From Vicinamibacterales bacterium (GTDB taxonomy: Bacteria; Acidobacteriota; Vicinamibacteria; Vicinamibacterales; 2-12-FULL-66-21): DNA of 64,000 bases. Shown piece after piece: positions 17,357 to 26,364 of this stretch. The stretch lies in contig DASXLB010000039.1 in assembly GCA_036496585.1 (NCBI GenBank), positions 62,001 to 126,000 of the forward strand. Direction: 5' to 3'. The notes beneath the pieces were generated by a model. It was not told the DNA's origin. It searched no databases and worked only from the letters and a program-made list of their open reading frames with translations. A program made the translations under genes and the position numbers. Position 1 is the first letter of the stretch, and each line of letters opens with the position of its first letter.

Positions 17357-18178
17357 TCATTCGAAGGGTAGGCGTTTGAAGCCGGGATGTCGGTACTGGG
17401 CCACTGACCGGCGTCGCCTTAGCGCGCTAATCAGTGTCTTAGGTAACAGATCTCGCACTGTCAGCCGTGCAGGCGCCGCGGTCCAGTGGTCCGGATGGTC
17501 ACCGGTGTTCGATGCCGAAACGTAGTCTGACTGCTGCGGCATCGTCAGAAAAGGCGTTACCATCGAGACGCGTCTCGCCAGCACCATTAACATCACTTGG
17601 TAAGGCCCGACTAGCTCAACGCGGCCGCCAATCGACATCGGATCGGCTACTTCAAACCAAGCCGCCCGGTCCCTGGCATCACAGGCGATCATTCGCACGA
17701 CCTGAAAGCCATTGTCAGGCGAAAGCGCCCGAAAAAATAGCTCCGGGCTGAACTGGTAAAAACCGTGGCCACAAAAATTATTTACACCTGAACAGGTAAT
17801 TAAGTGCCCATCAGCGGCGACGAGTTCCATGCAATTGCGCAGCGCTTGAGGAAAATTGAACACATGTTCAAGTGTGCCTGCGTCAAAGACCAGACTGTAA
17901 CGAGCGAGGATGCCTTCCGGAAGCGGAGTACCAAGATCGTGAAGAATCGTCGCACCTTCGTAGTTAGATCGATCTAATGAGTCGATGACGTCGGCGCCGA
18001 GAAACCGGAAAACCTCTTCAGCATAAGGCCCCGATCCCACCGCATCACGGAGATACGCGGGCGCCCCCTCGGGTGCGACATACAGGCGTTGCCGACCAAT
18101 CATGAGGGTGCGGGCAAAGTTGACGCGATACTGTTGAGCCAATGAGAGAAACCGCAAGGTATTGGAGTCAATTCCCAT
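17357..18178 (-). CDS. Class I SAM-dependent methyltransferase-like protein
   Basis: 273 aa. The acidic strand-2 end DVIDSLDRSNY, the strand-4 segment YSLVFDAGTLEHVFNFPQAL and VAADGHLITCSGVNNFCGHG resemble Methyltransf_11-type enzymes found in polysaccharide and glycan gene clusters; the N-terminal G-rich loop is weak, so SAM binding is probable rather than certain. Base composition is visibly lower in GC than neighbours and codon choice differs, consistent with horizontal acquisition. No glycan genes adjoin it. Confidence 0.6.
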   Translation of the reverse strand: MGIDSNTLRFLSLAQQYRVNFARTLMIGRQRLYVAPEGAPAYLRDAVGSGPYAEEVFRFLGADVIDSLDRSNYEGATILHDLGTPLPEGILARYSLVFDAGTLEHVFNFPQALRNCMELVAADGHLITCSGVNNFCGHGFYQFSPELFFRALSPDNGFQVVRMIACDARDRAAWFEVADPMSIGGRVELVGPYQVMLMVLARRVSMVTPFLTMPQQSDYVSASNTGDHPDHWTAAPARLTVRDLLPKTLISALRRRRSVAQYRHPGFKRLPFE

Positions 18179-18934
18179 ATTTCACAACTCAACGACAAAG
18201 CATGCGTGGTGCGCCGTCGTCAAAATGCAGTGCACCCGAGATTCATCGGAGTACTTAACGCCCGAGCGACCGGATTCGAGATCCCGCTAGACGACGATTA
18301 GCCCAGCCATCTCACTGCGGCCCTACTGCCGCGCTCCACGTTACGCGTGTCGGCCCTTCATAAGTCGTTGCGCCACGTTGGCTTTGCATCGTCTCGAGAA
18401 CGAATGCTTCAGGAGATTCCATGCACGGGCAAATCACTCGTCAATGTTCGGAGTCTCGATTGTACCGCCGCCTCACTCATTGATCGCCATTGAGCCGGAG
18501 ATAGGTCTAGAAGCCGCCGAAACCACTTATGGAGGTCTTTTCTTACTTGCCCAGCCGACATTTCGAGCGACCGCGTCTATCGACCAGGGATGTCGACGAA
18601 GCAATCGCGCAGCCTCGACCACACGAACCGTTGCATGGAAATGAGTCAGCGAGCAGCCGCACTCATTCGCGAATCGGGAAGAGCGTCGTGCACGAGTACC
18701 CTGAAGTTGATCAAAATGACACTCGAAAATGTCACTTCGGCCTCTCTGGGACGAAGATCGCTGAAATTATTAAGGAATTGTGCAAAAAGGGCAGAGTGGC
18801 TGGCCGTCAGGGACGGCTTTCGCAACTGGTTGATACAGGCGGGTTAATGCGCGTCGGGCGTGCACCCAGTTCCTCCCAGCGACTGCTTGTAACCATCGAC
18901 TTTTCAGGCGAGCGCCAGCTGGTGGCTCTGGTGA
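18179..18934. other. Intergenic stretch with no supported gene
   Basis: 756 nt of relatively AT-richer sequence between the methyltransferase and the pRiA4b-type gene. Open frames exist on both strands but show no family motif, no credible ribosome site and unbiased codon use. Likely decayed accessory DNA. Confidence 0.5.
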
Positions 18935-19468
18935 CTACTGTTGGAACGCGACCTTCCAACGTTTGCGGGGATCCTGGAAAACGACGCCTTCCGGATCGCA
19001 TGCGTCCGGGTCGTAGTCGCCGCCGGCCCACTGCATCATTGACGCGTGCTCCGAGTGTTTCGAGTTCGCGATGATTTTCAGAAAATCAAGGTAGCCACGC
19101 ACCCCACCACAATCCTCTGGCGGGCATCGTCGAGCGCCGGCCAGACACCGCGGGTAGTTCAGCGAGGTCTCGGCCAACTCCGTCCCCTCGTGCACCAGCA
19201 GATGCTCCCAGTCGTCGCCAAAGTCGTAGGCGTACAGCGTGGGAAGAGCGTGCCAGGGGCGAGACCCGAAATAGCTCGACACGGAAACCTCCCAGCCGGG
19301 AACGACCGGCCGATCTTCGGGATCATCGTCGGTAGGAATGCCGATCGACACCATGTGTTTCTCATCGGCGTCAAGGAGACGGAACACGATAAGGAACTGG
19401 TGGACTGCTGTGGGCCGACCACGCGGAACTGCCGACTTTCGCCGCGCGGGTATCTTAGCCATCGGCAC
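18935..19468 (-). CDS. Plasmid pRiA4b ORF-3 family protein, N-terminus altered
   Basis: 177 aa. YAYDFGDDWEHLL, YPRCLAGARRCPPEDCGGVRGYLDFL and GDYDPDACD are the hallmark stretches of the pRiA4b ORF-3 family (function unknown, frequent on plasmids and islands). The usual N-terminal LKI.L.d.kPpIWRRi...l..lh..Iq.amgW part is absent and replaced by a short basic segment, so this may be a truncated or fused version. Start overlaps the end of the DUF5615 gene by 14 nt, giving a three-gene run. Confidence 0.75.
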   Translation of the reverse strand: MPMAKIPARRKSAVPRGRPTAVHQFLIVFRLLDADEKHMVSIGIPTDDDPEDRPVVPGWEVSVSSYFGSRPWHALPTLYAYDFGDDWEHLLVHEGTELAETSLNYPRCLAGARRCPPEDCGGVRGYLDFLKIIANSKHSEHASMMQWAGGDYDPDACDPEGVVFQDPRKRWKVAFQQ

Positions 19469-19835
19469 CCTCTCCCTTGTGAGTTGCGCCTCGCCACGGG
19501 ATGAGAACCCCTTCGTCGGTGAGTTCGAACAGCCGCAGTGACTGGGGTGCGCTCAAGAGTTCCTCGACGGCCCTGCGCCAGACTTCGATCCGTTCCGTGA
19601 GTCGTCGGGCCTGACGGACGCGCGAGACCACGACAATAGATGCCACGGACTCACCGAACAGGAAATCCTCGTCTTGTGTGAGGAAGAGGACCTCGGAACT
19701 GGAGAGTCGCGTGCGGATTCGCGTGTCTGATGCGCCGCGCCAGCCGAGCGTGATGATGTGCTCAACCTGCACGCCGTCCAACTCGAGGACGCGAACCAAT
19801 CCCAAAGGGAAGTTCTCGTCCAGCAGGACCTTCAC
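19455..19835 (-). CDS. DUF5615 PIN-like toxin candidate
   Basis: 126 aa. MKVLLDENFPLGLVRVLE with the acidic D-E-N triplet and FLTQDEDFLF are the conserved acidic sites of the DUF5615 PIN-like nuclease family. The partner DUF433 gene overlaps it by 4 nt upstream (ATGA). Such pairs are predicted type II toxin-antitoxin modules, with the PIN-like protein as a ribonuclease; activity here is not shown. Confidence 0.85.
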   Translation of the reverse strand: MKVLLDENFPLGLVRVLELDGVQVEHIITLGWRGASDTRIRTRLSSSEVLFLTQDEDFLFGESVASIVVVSRVRQARRLTERIEVWRRAVEELLSAPQSLRLFELTDEGVLIPWRGATHKGEGADG

Positions 19836-20080
19836 GATGCGTGACGAACGGCTGGCGGGAGGTGCGCGGCGACGTGCGCGACGTACGCCAACGCGGCGCG
19901 GACCTGTTCGAGGCTCAGGTCGTACTCCGCGGCTACGGTGTCGGCCGATTCACCAGCTGCCAACGCGCCGACGATCGTGGCGACGTCGATGCGCGTGCCG
20001 CTGAGGCACGGCTTCCCGAAGCGAATGTCAGGGTCCATGGAGACGCCCGGGAAGACTTCCATAAGCGACAACTCTAACAC
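19832..20080 (-). CDS. DUF433 antitoxin-like protein
   Basis: 82 aa at most; the true start may be the ATG giving MEVFPGVSMDPDI or MDPDIRFGKPC. DIRFGKPCLSGTRIDVATIVGALAAGES is the DUF433 core, followed by the HTH-like YDLSLEQVRAALAYVA. Expected to bind DNA and neutralise the overlapping DUF5615 protein. First gene of the minus-strand run. Confidence 0.85.
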   Translation of the reverse strand: MLELSLMEVFPGVSMDPDIRFGKPCLSGTRIDVATIVGALAAGESADTVAAEYDLSLEQVRAALAYVAHVAAHLPPAVRHAS

Positions 20081-20530
20081 CGGCGGCGAGACTCATACCT
20101 GGCCGAGCACGACCGGTTCCGCCGAACACCCGCCTGGGATTCGAACCAGCGGGATTTACGACAACTTGTTGATAACGCTGATGTTTGGTCGGCGGGTGAC
20201 CCGGCCGTCGCGCGTGCGGGCGTGACGCTGCCGAAATTCGGAACGCTCAACTGCTTGCAGCGCCAGACGTTGGGTGGCTTCGATGGAAGTGGCTGGGTGT
20301 TAGGGACGGAATTCGCAACTACCTCGTCACCGCGGCGTGACCCGAAGCCCGATCAAGTGATTGAGCGGGCCCGAGTTGCAGGTGCAACCTCAGGATGACT
20401 GTCCGAAATCGGCATACAAAATTTGGACAAGGCGACGTCAGTCTGGTAGCTCTTCACGCTTTGTCGCGCCGAGCTGGTCTGTGAAATCAGATCGCACTCG
20501 CAATGACCCGTTGAGATCATCGTGAACGGC
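20081..20530. other. Intergenic region, no gene; tRNA T-arm-like 12-mer
   Basis: 450 nt without supported coding. GGGATTCGAACC at 20136-20147 is identical to the T-arm segment of the tRNA-Gln gene at 37671-37682, but flanks do not fold into a tRNA. A short inverted repeat GTTGCA/TGCAAC lies at 20375-20388. These could be scars of older integrations. Confidence 0.4.
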
Positions 20531-21052
20531 TCAGCGTGTCCTCGTTGAGCGCGTCGGCGTCGTGGGGGTCGTCGTGCGGGTCGTCGAGCCCGAATCGCGA
20601 ACCGAAGTCAGTCCCTTTTGCATGAGCGCAGCGGACAGGGGCTGCAGCGACGCTGCGACACCGCGCAGAACGTTTGGCGACATCCCGCTGAGCTCTGAAT
20701 TCAAATGCTCACGCAACAGCAATCCCGCGCGCCGTAGTTCGGTCCGGCCCGATGTGGTGATCAACACGCGCGCCACGCGGGCGTCGCCCTCTGGGGTTTC
20801 GCGCTCGACCCAGCCGCGTCCCTCCAGGTCCTGAAGCAGCACTGTCATCGTCGAGCCTCGCATTTTTTCGATCTGGACCAAGGTCCGTTGCTCGGTCGGT
20901 CCCAGACGGTCGAGGTCGACCAACACCATCAGTCCTGACCACCGGATGCCAAGCGCGCGCGCCTTCGCGTGTAGCAGGCGATACACGTAACCAGTGACGA
21001 ACATCAGTTGGTCGCTTGCCTCATCCAGGTTTGACTTTCGAATGGCACTCAT
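20531..21052 (-). CDS. MarR family transcriptional regulator
   Basis: 173 aa from the ATG at 21052. The winged helix spans about 45-125: GLMVLVDLDRLGPTEQRTLVQIEKMRGSTMTVLLQDLEGRGWVERE (motif split: HTH then wing), ARVLITTSGRTEL. An open frame extends much further upstream but crosses the divergent gene and is shadow. The Thr-rich tail after residue 155 is low complexity. It faces a DUF998 gene with a perfect palindrome between them, so it probably represses both. Confidence 0.88.
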   Translation of the reverse strand: MSAIRKSNLDEASDQLMFVTGYVYRLLHAKARALGIRWSGLMVLVDLDRLGPTEQRTLVQIEKMRGSTMTVLLQDLEGRGWVERETPEGDARVARVLITTSGRTELRRAGLLLREHLNSELSGMSPNVLRGVAASLQPLSAALMQKGLTSVRDSGSTTRTTTPTTPTRSTRTR

Positions 21053-21057
21053 GAGAC

Positions 21058-21074
21058 CGTTAGTTAAACTAACG
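21058..21074. promoter_or_regulatory. Perfect palindromic MarR operator between divergent genes
   Basis: CGTTAGTTAAACTAACG: 8-bp arms around a central A, all pairing. It sits 5 nt from the marR ATG and 2 nt from the DUF998 ATG. Length and AT-rich core are usual for MarR sites. Binding is inferred. Confidence 0.8.
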
Positions 21075-21076
21075 AT

Positions 21077-21757
21077 ATGAGCATAGCACACACGAGTGAA
21101 GTCCGCGCGTGGGTCTGGGGCGCGCTTGCGGCCGCCCTCTTCTGGATAGCGCTCGTCGCCTTTGGTGCCGTACGGACCGACTACAGCCAGCTCACGAGGG
21201 CGGTCAGCGAACTCGGAGCCGTTGGTGCGCCGCACGCGCTCGCCTGGAATGTTCTCGGGTTCATGGCGCCGGGCCTCTTGCTCGCGGCGTGTGGCGTGGC
21301 CATTGCGACCGAAGCCGATGAACGCCGCGGCGTACTGCGTTGGTTGTTGGCGGGCTCCGGCATCGCGTTCGCCGGCACTGGCGTGTTTCCGGCCGTGATG
21401 CGATACGGTTCGCCCCAGATGCAGGCGCCATCGACCGTCGGGCACGTCGTGATGTTGCTACTGTCGAGTATCTGTTGGCTCCTTGCCATCGGAGTGCTGC
21501 TGCGCAAGCTGACGCGTGACGCGCGCCTGCGCCGCCTGCTGAAGCCCTTTGTGATTATCACCGTCATCGCACTGTCGGCGTTTGCGGCGAACGTGCTCCA
21601 CCACGCGATCCCGCCGCTCGCGAATCGTCCCGGACTGGCGCAGCGGCTCGGGTTCGCGGGGTACTTTCTGTGGTACGTCTTGCTGTCCCTGTGGATCGCG
21701 AGGCTCGCGCCTACGGCAAAACAGACTGTACGCAACTCGCCGGTCCGTGCGGCGTGA
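21077..21757 (+). CDS. DUF998 family integral membrane protein
   Basis: 226 aa with six predicted TM helices (about 12-30, 55-76, 88-106, 120-142, 158-178, 190-210). TDYSQLTRAVSELGAVGAPHA between TM1 and TM2 is the DUF998 signature. Function unknown. Divergent from the MarR gene with only 24 nt between start codons, so its expression is almost surely controlled by that regulator. Confidence 0.85.
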   Translation: MSIAHTSEVRAWVWGALAAALFWIALVAFGAVRTDYSQLTRAVSELGAVGAPHALAWNVLGFMAPGLLLAACGVAIATEADERRGVLRWLLAGSGIAFAGTGVFPAVMRYGSPQMQAPSTVGHVVMLLLSSICWLLAIGVLLRKLTRDARLRRLLKPFVIITVIALSAFAANVLHHAIPPLANRPGLAQRLGFAGYFLWYVLLSLWIARLAPTAKQTVRNSPVRAA

Positions 21758-22600
21758 GCGGCCACCCACGTACGTCGCCTTGCACTTGTTCCTGCAGCTT
21801 GATGAGCATGTACCTCGGAGTGTCTGTTCTGGCGGGAGAATCCGCCCGACGAATACCGAGGCTGTACGTTGGGGGCTTGGCGGCATGGGGCGCCGATCGC
21901 CTCGCAGAAGCGCGCCAAGGTTTGGCACACTCACTCATTGGGATTGGGACCTCAAGTGGATCGCGTAACACATTGAGGCCAAAGCCCTTGCAGGAGGCTT
22001 GGAGAATGTTGTGGCTGGGAGGCAGGGATTCGAACTCGGAGCAGAGCCTGTTTCTAACATGGTGATGGCGCGCGACTTCTGGTTTAAGCGCTTGGATCAC
22101 AGGCCGTTACATCGTTTTGTCTCGTTCACTGCCGTCCACTTGAATCCGCTGGATTCTGCCCTGGTTTTGGAGACATTTTGGAGACTCCAGCGAAGGCCTG
22201 CGCGTTGCTGGCTTGAAGCAGTGTTCGCGCGATAGGCGCGCACGCGAATCCGGTTGAGCCCGAGAGCGCCGACATCGTGGCTCGAAGGCAACCACATGGT
22301 GGTGTACCCGGTCGGTGCGCCGAGATCCCACCATGCGCGAAAGAAGGCATGACGTGAGCCGTCGTGTTCACCTGCCGGAACGCTCTCGGGTGCGCCCAAC
22401 TATTCGTCGTGGCGGAGGATCACCGGATCGATTCGCGTGGCTCCACGTCCGGATGCAGCCGGCGCCCAACGTCACGAGGGGGATGCGTCCTGCCGCGCCC
22501 CCGACCACGAGCGGATCGGTGCTCGTCACGCCAACGAGGCGACGGCGAGCGTGATCCGCACGGGTACGGGTCACGCTCGTCATCTTGCCGACGCGGCTGG
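21758..22600. other. Intergenic region spanning the left island boundary
   Basis: 843 nt without a supported gene. It contains the left attachment repeat at 22011-22035. Open frames here lack motifs and ribosome sites. Confidence 0.5.
22011..22035. repeat. Left attachment site (att) of the genomic island
   Basis: 25 nt identical to 37657-37681, in the same orientation. It equals the 3' end of the tRNA-Gln gene including CCA and most of the T-arm. Outside these 25 nt the two sites diverge at once, as expected for core att sequences. Confidence 0.88.
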
Positions 22601-24964
22601 CTAGAACGCTTGACAGGACCCGAGACGGGCACCGGCCCGAATGAGCCCCGGCGCAGATTGCTTCGGCACCGTGAGGTCGACGCGATTCGACAAGCACAGG
22701 TTCACTCGATCCGGCAGGATCACTTCCACTCCCTCGACCGCGCTGGTGTTCGTCCCGTCACCGACGCTGCTCCCCACGGTGTACGAGGTACGACGCCAGT
22801 CGATCAGCTCCGGATGTGCGACGGTGAGGTTGCCCGCCGCGTCGTAGCCGAACGCGTCGTTCACGTTACCGCTGGTGATCGCCCACGGTCCGAAGGTCGT
22901 GAAGCCCGGTTGGTTCGTGTCGTCGAGGTCCGTCGCGAGCACCTTGGCCACCACGTCGTTCGATCCACCGTCGATTCGGTACGACTGGCCGGCCGTGATC
23001 ACCGGCGGATTGTCGTTCAGGTTGTGGACGTTGATCACCACGTTCTCGGGCGGGCTGCGCCGGAAGCCGTCATAGACGGAGACGGCGACCGTGTAGCTCG
23101 TCGCCGCTTCGAAGTCGAGCGTGGCACCTGCCGCGCGGCTGATCGTCCCCGTGCTCGCATCGATGGCGAAGTGGCCGCTCGGATCGGTGAGCTGCCACTG
23201 CGAGAACGTCGTATCCGCGTCGGCATCGGTCGCCACCGCCGTGCCGATCGCCGAACCCGCAGCGACGTTCTCGTCCACCTCGAACGACTGCCCTGGCGTC
23301 ACCACGGCGAGCTGGTTCTCGACGTAGCGAACCAGCCACTGCAGCGCCGGACGCTCGGCGCCGTTCGGGTACATCAGCCAGTCGCCCTGGTTCGTGCGCC
23401 AGTGCGCGCCCCGCACGTAGCCCCACAACGTTACGCCTTTGACCTGCTCGTTCTCCCAGAACACCGGAAAGAGCGCCTTGTAGCGCGCGAGCTGCGCCGC
23501 GTCGTCCTGCACGCCCCACGTCGGGTCGATACCATCGATGTCGAACTCGGTCACATAGATGGGCAAGCCGGTCGCCTGCAGACGCGCCAGGTTCGCGGTG
23601 TGCGTCGCGACAGAGCCCGCGAGGTTGTCGTAGTTGTACTCGAAGGCGTGGGCCTGGATGCCGATGCCGTCGATGAGCCCTCGCGCCTGGAGCAGCTCGA
23701 TGATCTGGAGATATCGCGTGGTCGCGTTCCCGTCGTTCGTGATGCCGTAGTCGTTCAGCAGCAGCTGGGCGTTGGGGAAGTACTGCCGCGCCAGCTCGAA
23801 GGCGCGGATGACCCAGTCCCAGCCGGTCCCGTAGAGGCCATTGTCGCCGCCGAGCGCGTCGATGTAGTTGCCGTTGCCGGGGCCGCGCGGTGGGGCGTGC
23901 AGCGGCTCGTTCACGACGTCGATCTGATCGAGGTTCGGGAACTCGCGCACGATCGCCGCCAGCCAGATGCGAATCGCTTCTTCCTGCTTCGCGACCGGCA
24001 GGCTTCCGATCCAGGCTGGCTGTTGGCTGCCCCAGACCAGGTTGTGCCACTTGAAGACGTCGCCATCGGCGCGCGCGAGGTCGTATGCCGCGTGTGCCAG
24101 CGTGAAATTGAACGCGGGGTTTGCCAATGCCGGATATCCCTGGTCGGCCGGGCCGAACGGCGACTGCGGCTGGGCAGTGCCCCACTTACCGCCGTTCTCC
24201 GGCGTGATCTGGTTCCAGTACGCGCTGAAGTTCATCGAGGCAGTGCCAGGGCTGTGGGCGCTGCCCAGGAACTTGGATAGGCCAGTGGCCAGCGGCGGGC
24301 CGGGGCGGGTGAAGGCCGGCGGATCCGGAGGCGCTGGTGCCGGACAGCTGATCGTGGGCGCACGTCCCGCATCGAGATCCCCCACGGTGTAGCAGGAGCC
24401 AACCGGACCGAACACGAACTTGTCGAACAGGAGACCGTCCTCGCGCGATCCCCACGCGAAGCTCTGTGTCAGCGCACCGCTGGGCACGATCCAGGCGCTG
24501 GGCCCGGTGCCGCCGCCGGCGCCGGGCAGCGCCGTCATGCGTACCCACTTCCAGACGTTCTGGCCGGCCGTTCCTCCAGTGGGGACGCCGGCGTCCGGCG
24601 CGGTCGCTCCGCCGACGCTTGTGTTGTACAGGCCCGACCAGCTCGTCGTCGTGTTGAAGCCAGTCGGCAGGTAGAAGCTGTCGTCGTTGCCAGTATTGGG
24701 CCCCACGAGAATACGCACGTACAAGGCATAGCTACCCGCGGCCGGAAACGTGACTGCGTAAATCGCAGTCCGCGCCGGCGTCGGGGTCACGGCTGCATTC
24801 TCGGTGGTAGTGATGTAGGTGATGCCGGCGGCATCGGTCCTGACACTGAGGCTGGCGCCCAGCGTGCCATTCTCGGCCTCGACGATTACCGGAACTTGCG
24901 CGAAGGTCGCGGCCGGGACGCACGCGAGTAGACTCGCGCACAGGAGTGCGTGCTTGATCCTCAT
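22601..24964 (-). CDS. Secreted GH10 endo-beta-1,4-xylanase with N-terminal carbohydrate-binding-like and C-terminal cadherin-like domains
   Basis: 787 aa. Signal peptide about 1-22; beta-sandwich module (VIVEAENGTLG, CBM6/35-like) about 25-200; Pro-rich linker; GH10 barrel about 235-555 with acid/base Glu353 in VVNEPLH and nucleophile Glu473 in YVTEFDIDG, plus KWHNLVWG and GVTLWGYV; then two cadherin-like repeats (GQSFEVDENVAAGSAIGT, then FEAATSYTVAVSVYDG) to about 770. It cleaves xylan backbones outside the cell. No transporter or xylosidase adjoins it. Standalone cargo of the island with its own promoter region to the right. Confidence 0.93.
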   Translation of the reverse strand: MRIKHALLCASLLACVPAATFAQVPVIVEAENGTLGASLSVRTDAAGITYITTTENAAVTPTPARTAIYAVTFPAAGSYALYVRILVGPNTGNDDSFYLPTGFNTTTSWSGLYNTSVGGATAPDAGVPTGGTAGQNVWKWVRMTALPGAGGGTGPSAWIVPSGALTQSFAWGSREDGLLFDKFVFGPVGSCYTVGDLDAGRAPTISCPAPAPPDPPAFTRPGPPLATGLSKFLGSAHSPGTASMNFSAYWNQITPENGGKWGTAQPQSPFGPADQGYPALANPAFNFTLAHAAYDLARADGDVFKWHNLVWGSQQPAWIGSLPVAKQEEAIRIWLAAIVREFPNLDQIDVVNEPLHAPPRGPGNGNYIDALGGDNGLYGTGWDWVIRAFELARQYFPNAQLLLNDYGITNDGNATTRYLQIIELLQARGLIDGIGIQAHAFEYNYDNLAGSVATHTANLARLQATGLPIYVTEFDIDGIDPTWGVQDDAAQLARYKALFPVFWENEQVKGVTLWGYVRGAHWRTNQGDWLMYPNGAERPALQWLVRYVENQLAVVTPGQSFEVDENVAAGSAIGTAVATDADADTTFSQWQLTDPSGHFAIDASTGTISRAAGATLDFEAATSYTVAVSVYDGFRRSPPENVVINVHNLNDNPPVITAGQSYRIDGGSNDVVAKVLATDLDDTNQPGFTTFGPWAITSGNVNDAFGYDAAGNLTVAHPELIDWRRTSYTVGSSVGDGTNTSAVEGVEVILPDRVNLCLSNRVDLTVPKQSAPGLIRAGARLGSCQAF

Positions 24965-25333
24965 GGTTCACCCCGAGGTTCCGAGATTAGGCTGCTCTCA
25001 GCGAAGGAATCTAACGCACCCATCGGACTTTGGAAAGCGGAAACATCACCGCCGGCGCGGCACGGTTCGCCTGCGGACGGTGGTTGTCAGCCTCCTGCTG
25101 CCACGGCTCGCCGCACGACGCGTTCGAACCACCTGCGAACGCGCGCAGCGAGCATGACGAGCGAGATGGGATCTGTCCGAGACTGCGAAGTCTCGGCTAT
25201 CGCGTCGAACGTCTTCAAGGCTCCGTCGACCAACCGGCATGATCTGAGGAGATTTCGAACCTGACTAATCCGCGCGGCGTAGTGAATTAGCGGCGTCGCG
25301 TTGGATTACATCGCCTGCGGTCGCCTCGTCCCG
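24965..25333. other. Intergenic region with a stem-loop
   Basis: No gene. A perfect 8-bp stem CGCGTTCG/CGAACGCG with a 9-nt loop lies at 25119-25143. It lacks a T-run, so it is not a standard terminator. The region separates two minus-strand genes. Confidence 0.45.
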
Positions 25334-26227
25334 TCACTGGCCCGCCGGGTACCAGTCTCGCAGGCGCACTTCTATGCCTGTGCCCTTCAGCGCGTCCGCG
25401 AAGATTGTTGGGTGAGAACCGAAGTAGTGATACGGATAAACAATCCGCGGCTTCATCGCTTTCACGCACGTGGCCGCATCGTCGGGTGACATGGTGTACG
25501 GCAGGTTCATCGGTACGAACGCGATGTCCACGCTCGACAACGCCTGCATTTCCGGCGTGCAGGCTGTGTCTCCAGCCACGTACACGCGTGTGCCCCTGAA
25601 GCTAACCACATACCCGTTGCCGCGACCCCTCGGATGAAAGACCGGGCCCTGCTGGGACTCCGACCTTGTGTTGTACATCGGCACGGCATCAATCGTGAGG
25701 TCGTCGATCGTGATGCGCCCGCCGTTCGCGATCGTCTCGGCGCCCTGCACATCGAGCAGCATGGCTTTGGCCGCGGGCGGGACGATGATGCGCGTCTGCG
25801 GGGTGCGCAGGGCGGCAATCACCCGCGGGTCGAGATGATCGGTGTGCGTGTGTGTGACCAGAATGACAGTGGGCGAGATACCGCGGAACCTGGCCATCTG
25901 CGCCTGACGAATCGGCAGCGCCGAAACCAGCAGTTCGGGGTTGGGTTCCTCGTCGGGCGATGCCGGCGGCTTGGGAGGAGCGCCAAACCTAGCCAGGTAG
26001 GCCGTCGCCATCGCCTCCAAATCCTCGCGAGGCGGCTCGGGTTGACCCGGCACGAATCGCGCTGGATCTATCAAGACGATGTGCTTCCCTAGGACGAGCG
26101 CCAGCGTTCCGTGCGCAATCGGCTGGACCGAAACAGAGCTGGCGCTGCCAACAGTGTCGGCCTGCCGTGTCGAGGCCACGCTTGTCACAAGGAATACGGC
26201 GAGTACGGTTCCGGCAACTCGCGACAC
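25334..26227 (-). CDS. Secreted metallo-beta-lactamase-fold hydrolase (UlaG-like)
   Basis: 297 aa from the third of three consecutive GTG codons (26227), best spaced from the GGGAGA ribosome site. A signal peptide (VAGTVLAVFLVTSVAST) precedes the MBL core: THTHTDHLDP (HxHxDH zinc site), VYVAGDTACTPEM (metal Asp) and YPYHYFGSHPT (last His). This is the UlaG/lactonase-like subgroup that acts on small esters or phosphodiesters; not a typical beta-lactamase. The longer open frame upstream of 26227 is shadow. Confidence 0.88.
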   Translation of the reverse strand: MSRVAGTVLAVFLVTSVASTRQADTVGSASSVSVQPIAHGTLALVLGKHIVLIDPARFVPGQPEPPREDLEAMATAYLARFGAPPKPPASPDEEPNPELLVSALPIRQAQMARFRGISPTVILVTHTHTDHLDPRVIAALRTPQTRIIVPPAAKAMLLDVQGAETIANGGRITIDDLTIDAVPMYNTRSESQQGPVFHPRGRGNGYVVSFRGTRVYVAGDTACTPEMQALSSVDIAFVPMNLPYTMSPDDAATCVKAMKPRIVYPYHYFGSHPTIFADALKGTGIEVRLRDWYPAGQ

Positions 26228-26364
26228 CACCACTTCTCCCTCTGCGCCCTTCGGCTCACCTCGTGTTCGCTCGTCCCTCGATTCTGAGGCCGCGACCTTC
26301 CGATGGGTGCGATTGTTGGCCGTTGGGCGTTGCAGACGCCTGAAGCAGTCTTCGCGCGCTGACG

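Noticed and set aside
18378-19074. Overlapping frames in the gap left of the pRiA4b-type gene
   Set aside because: No motifs, no coding bias, and the 3' part overlaps the well-supported minus-strand gene.
20111-20160. Possible tRNA around GGGATTCGAACC
   Set aside because: The T-arm does not pair properly and no acceptor or anticodon arm can be found.
25119-25143. 8-bp hairpin as Rho-independent terminator
   Set aside because: No T-run on either strand after the stem.
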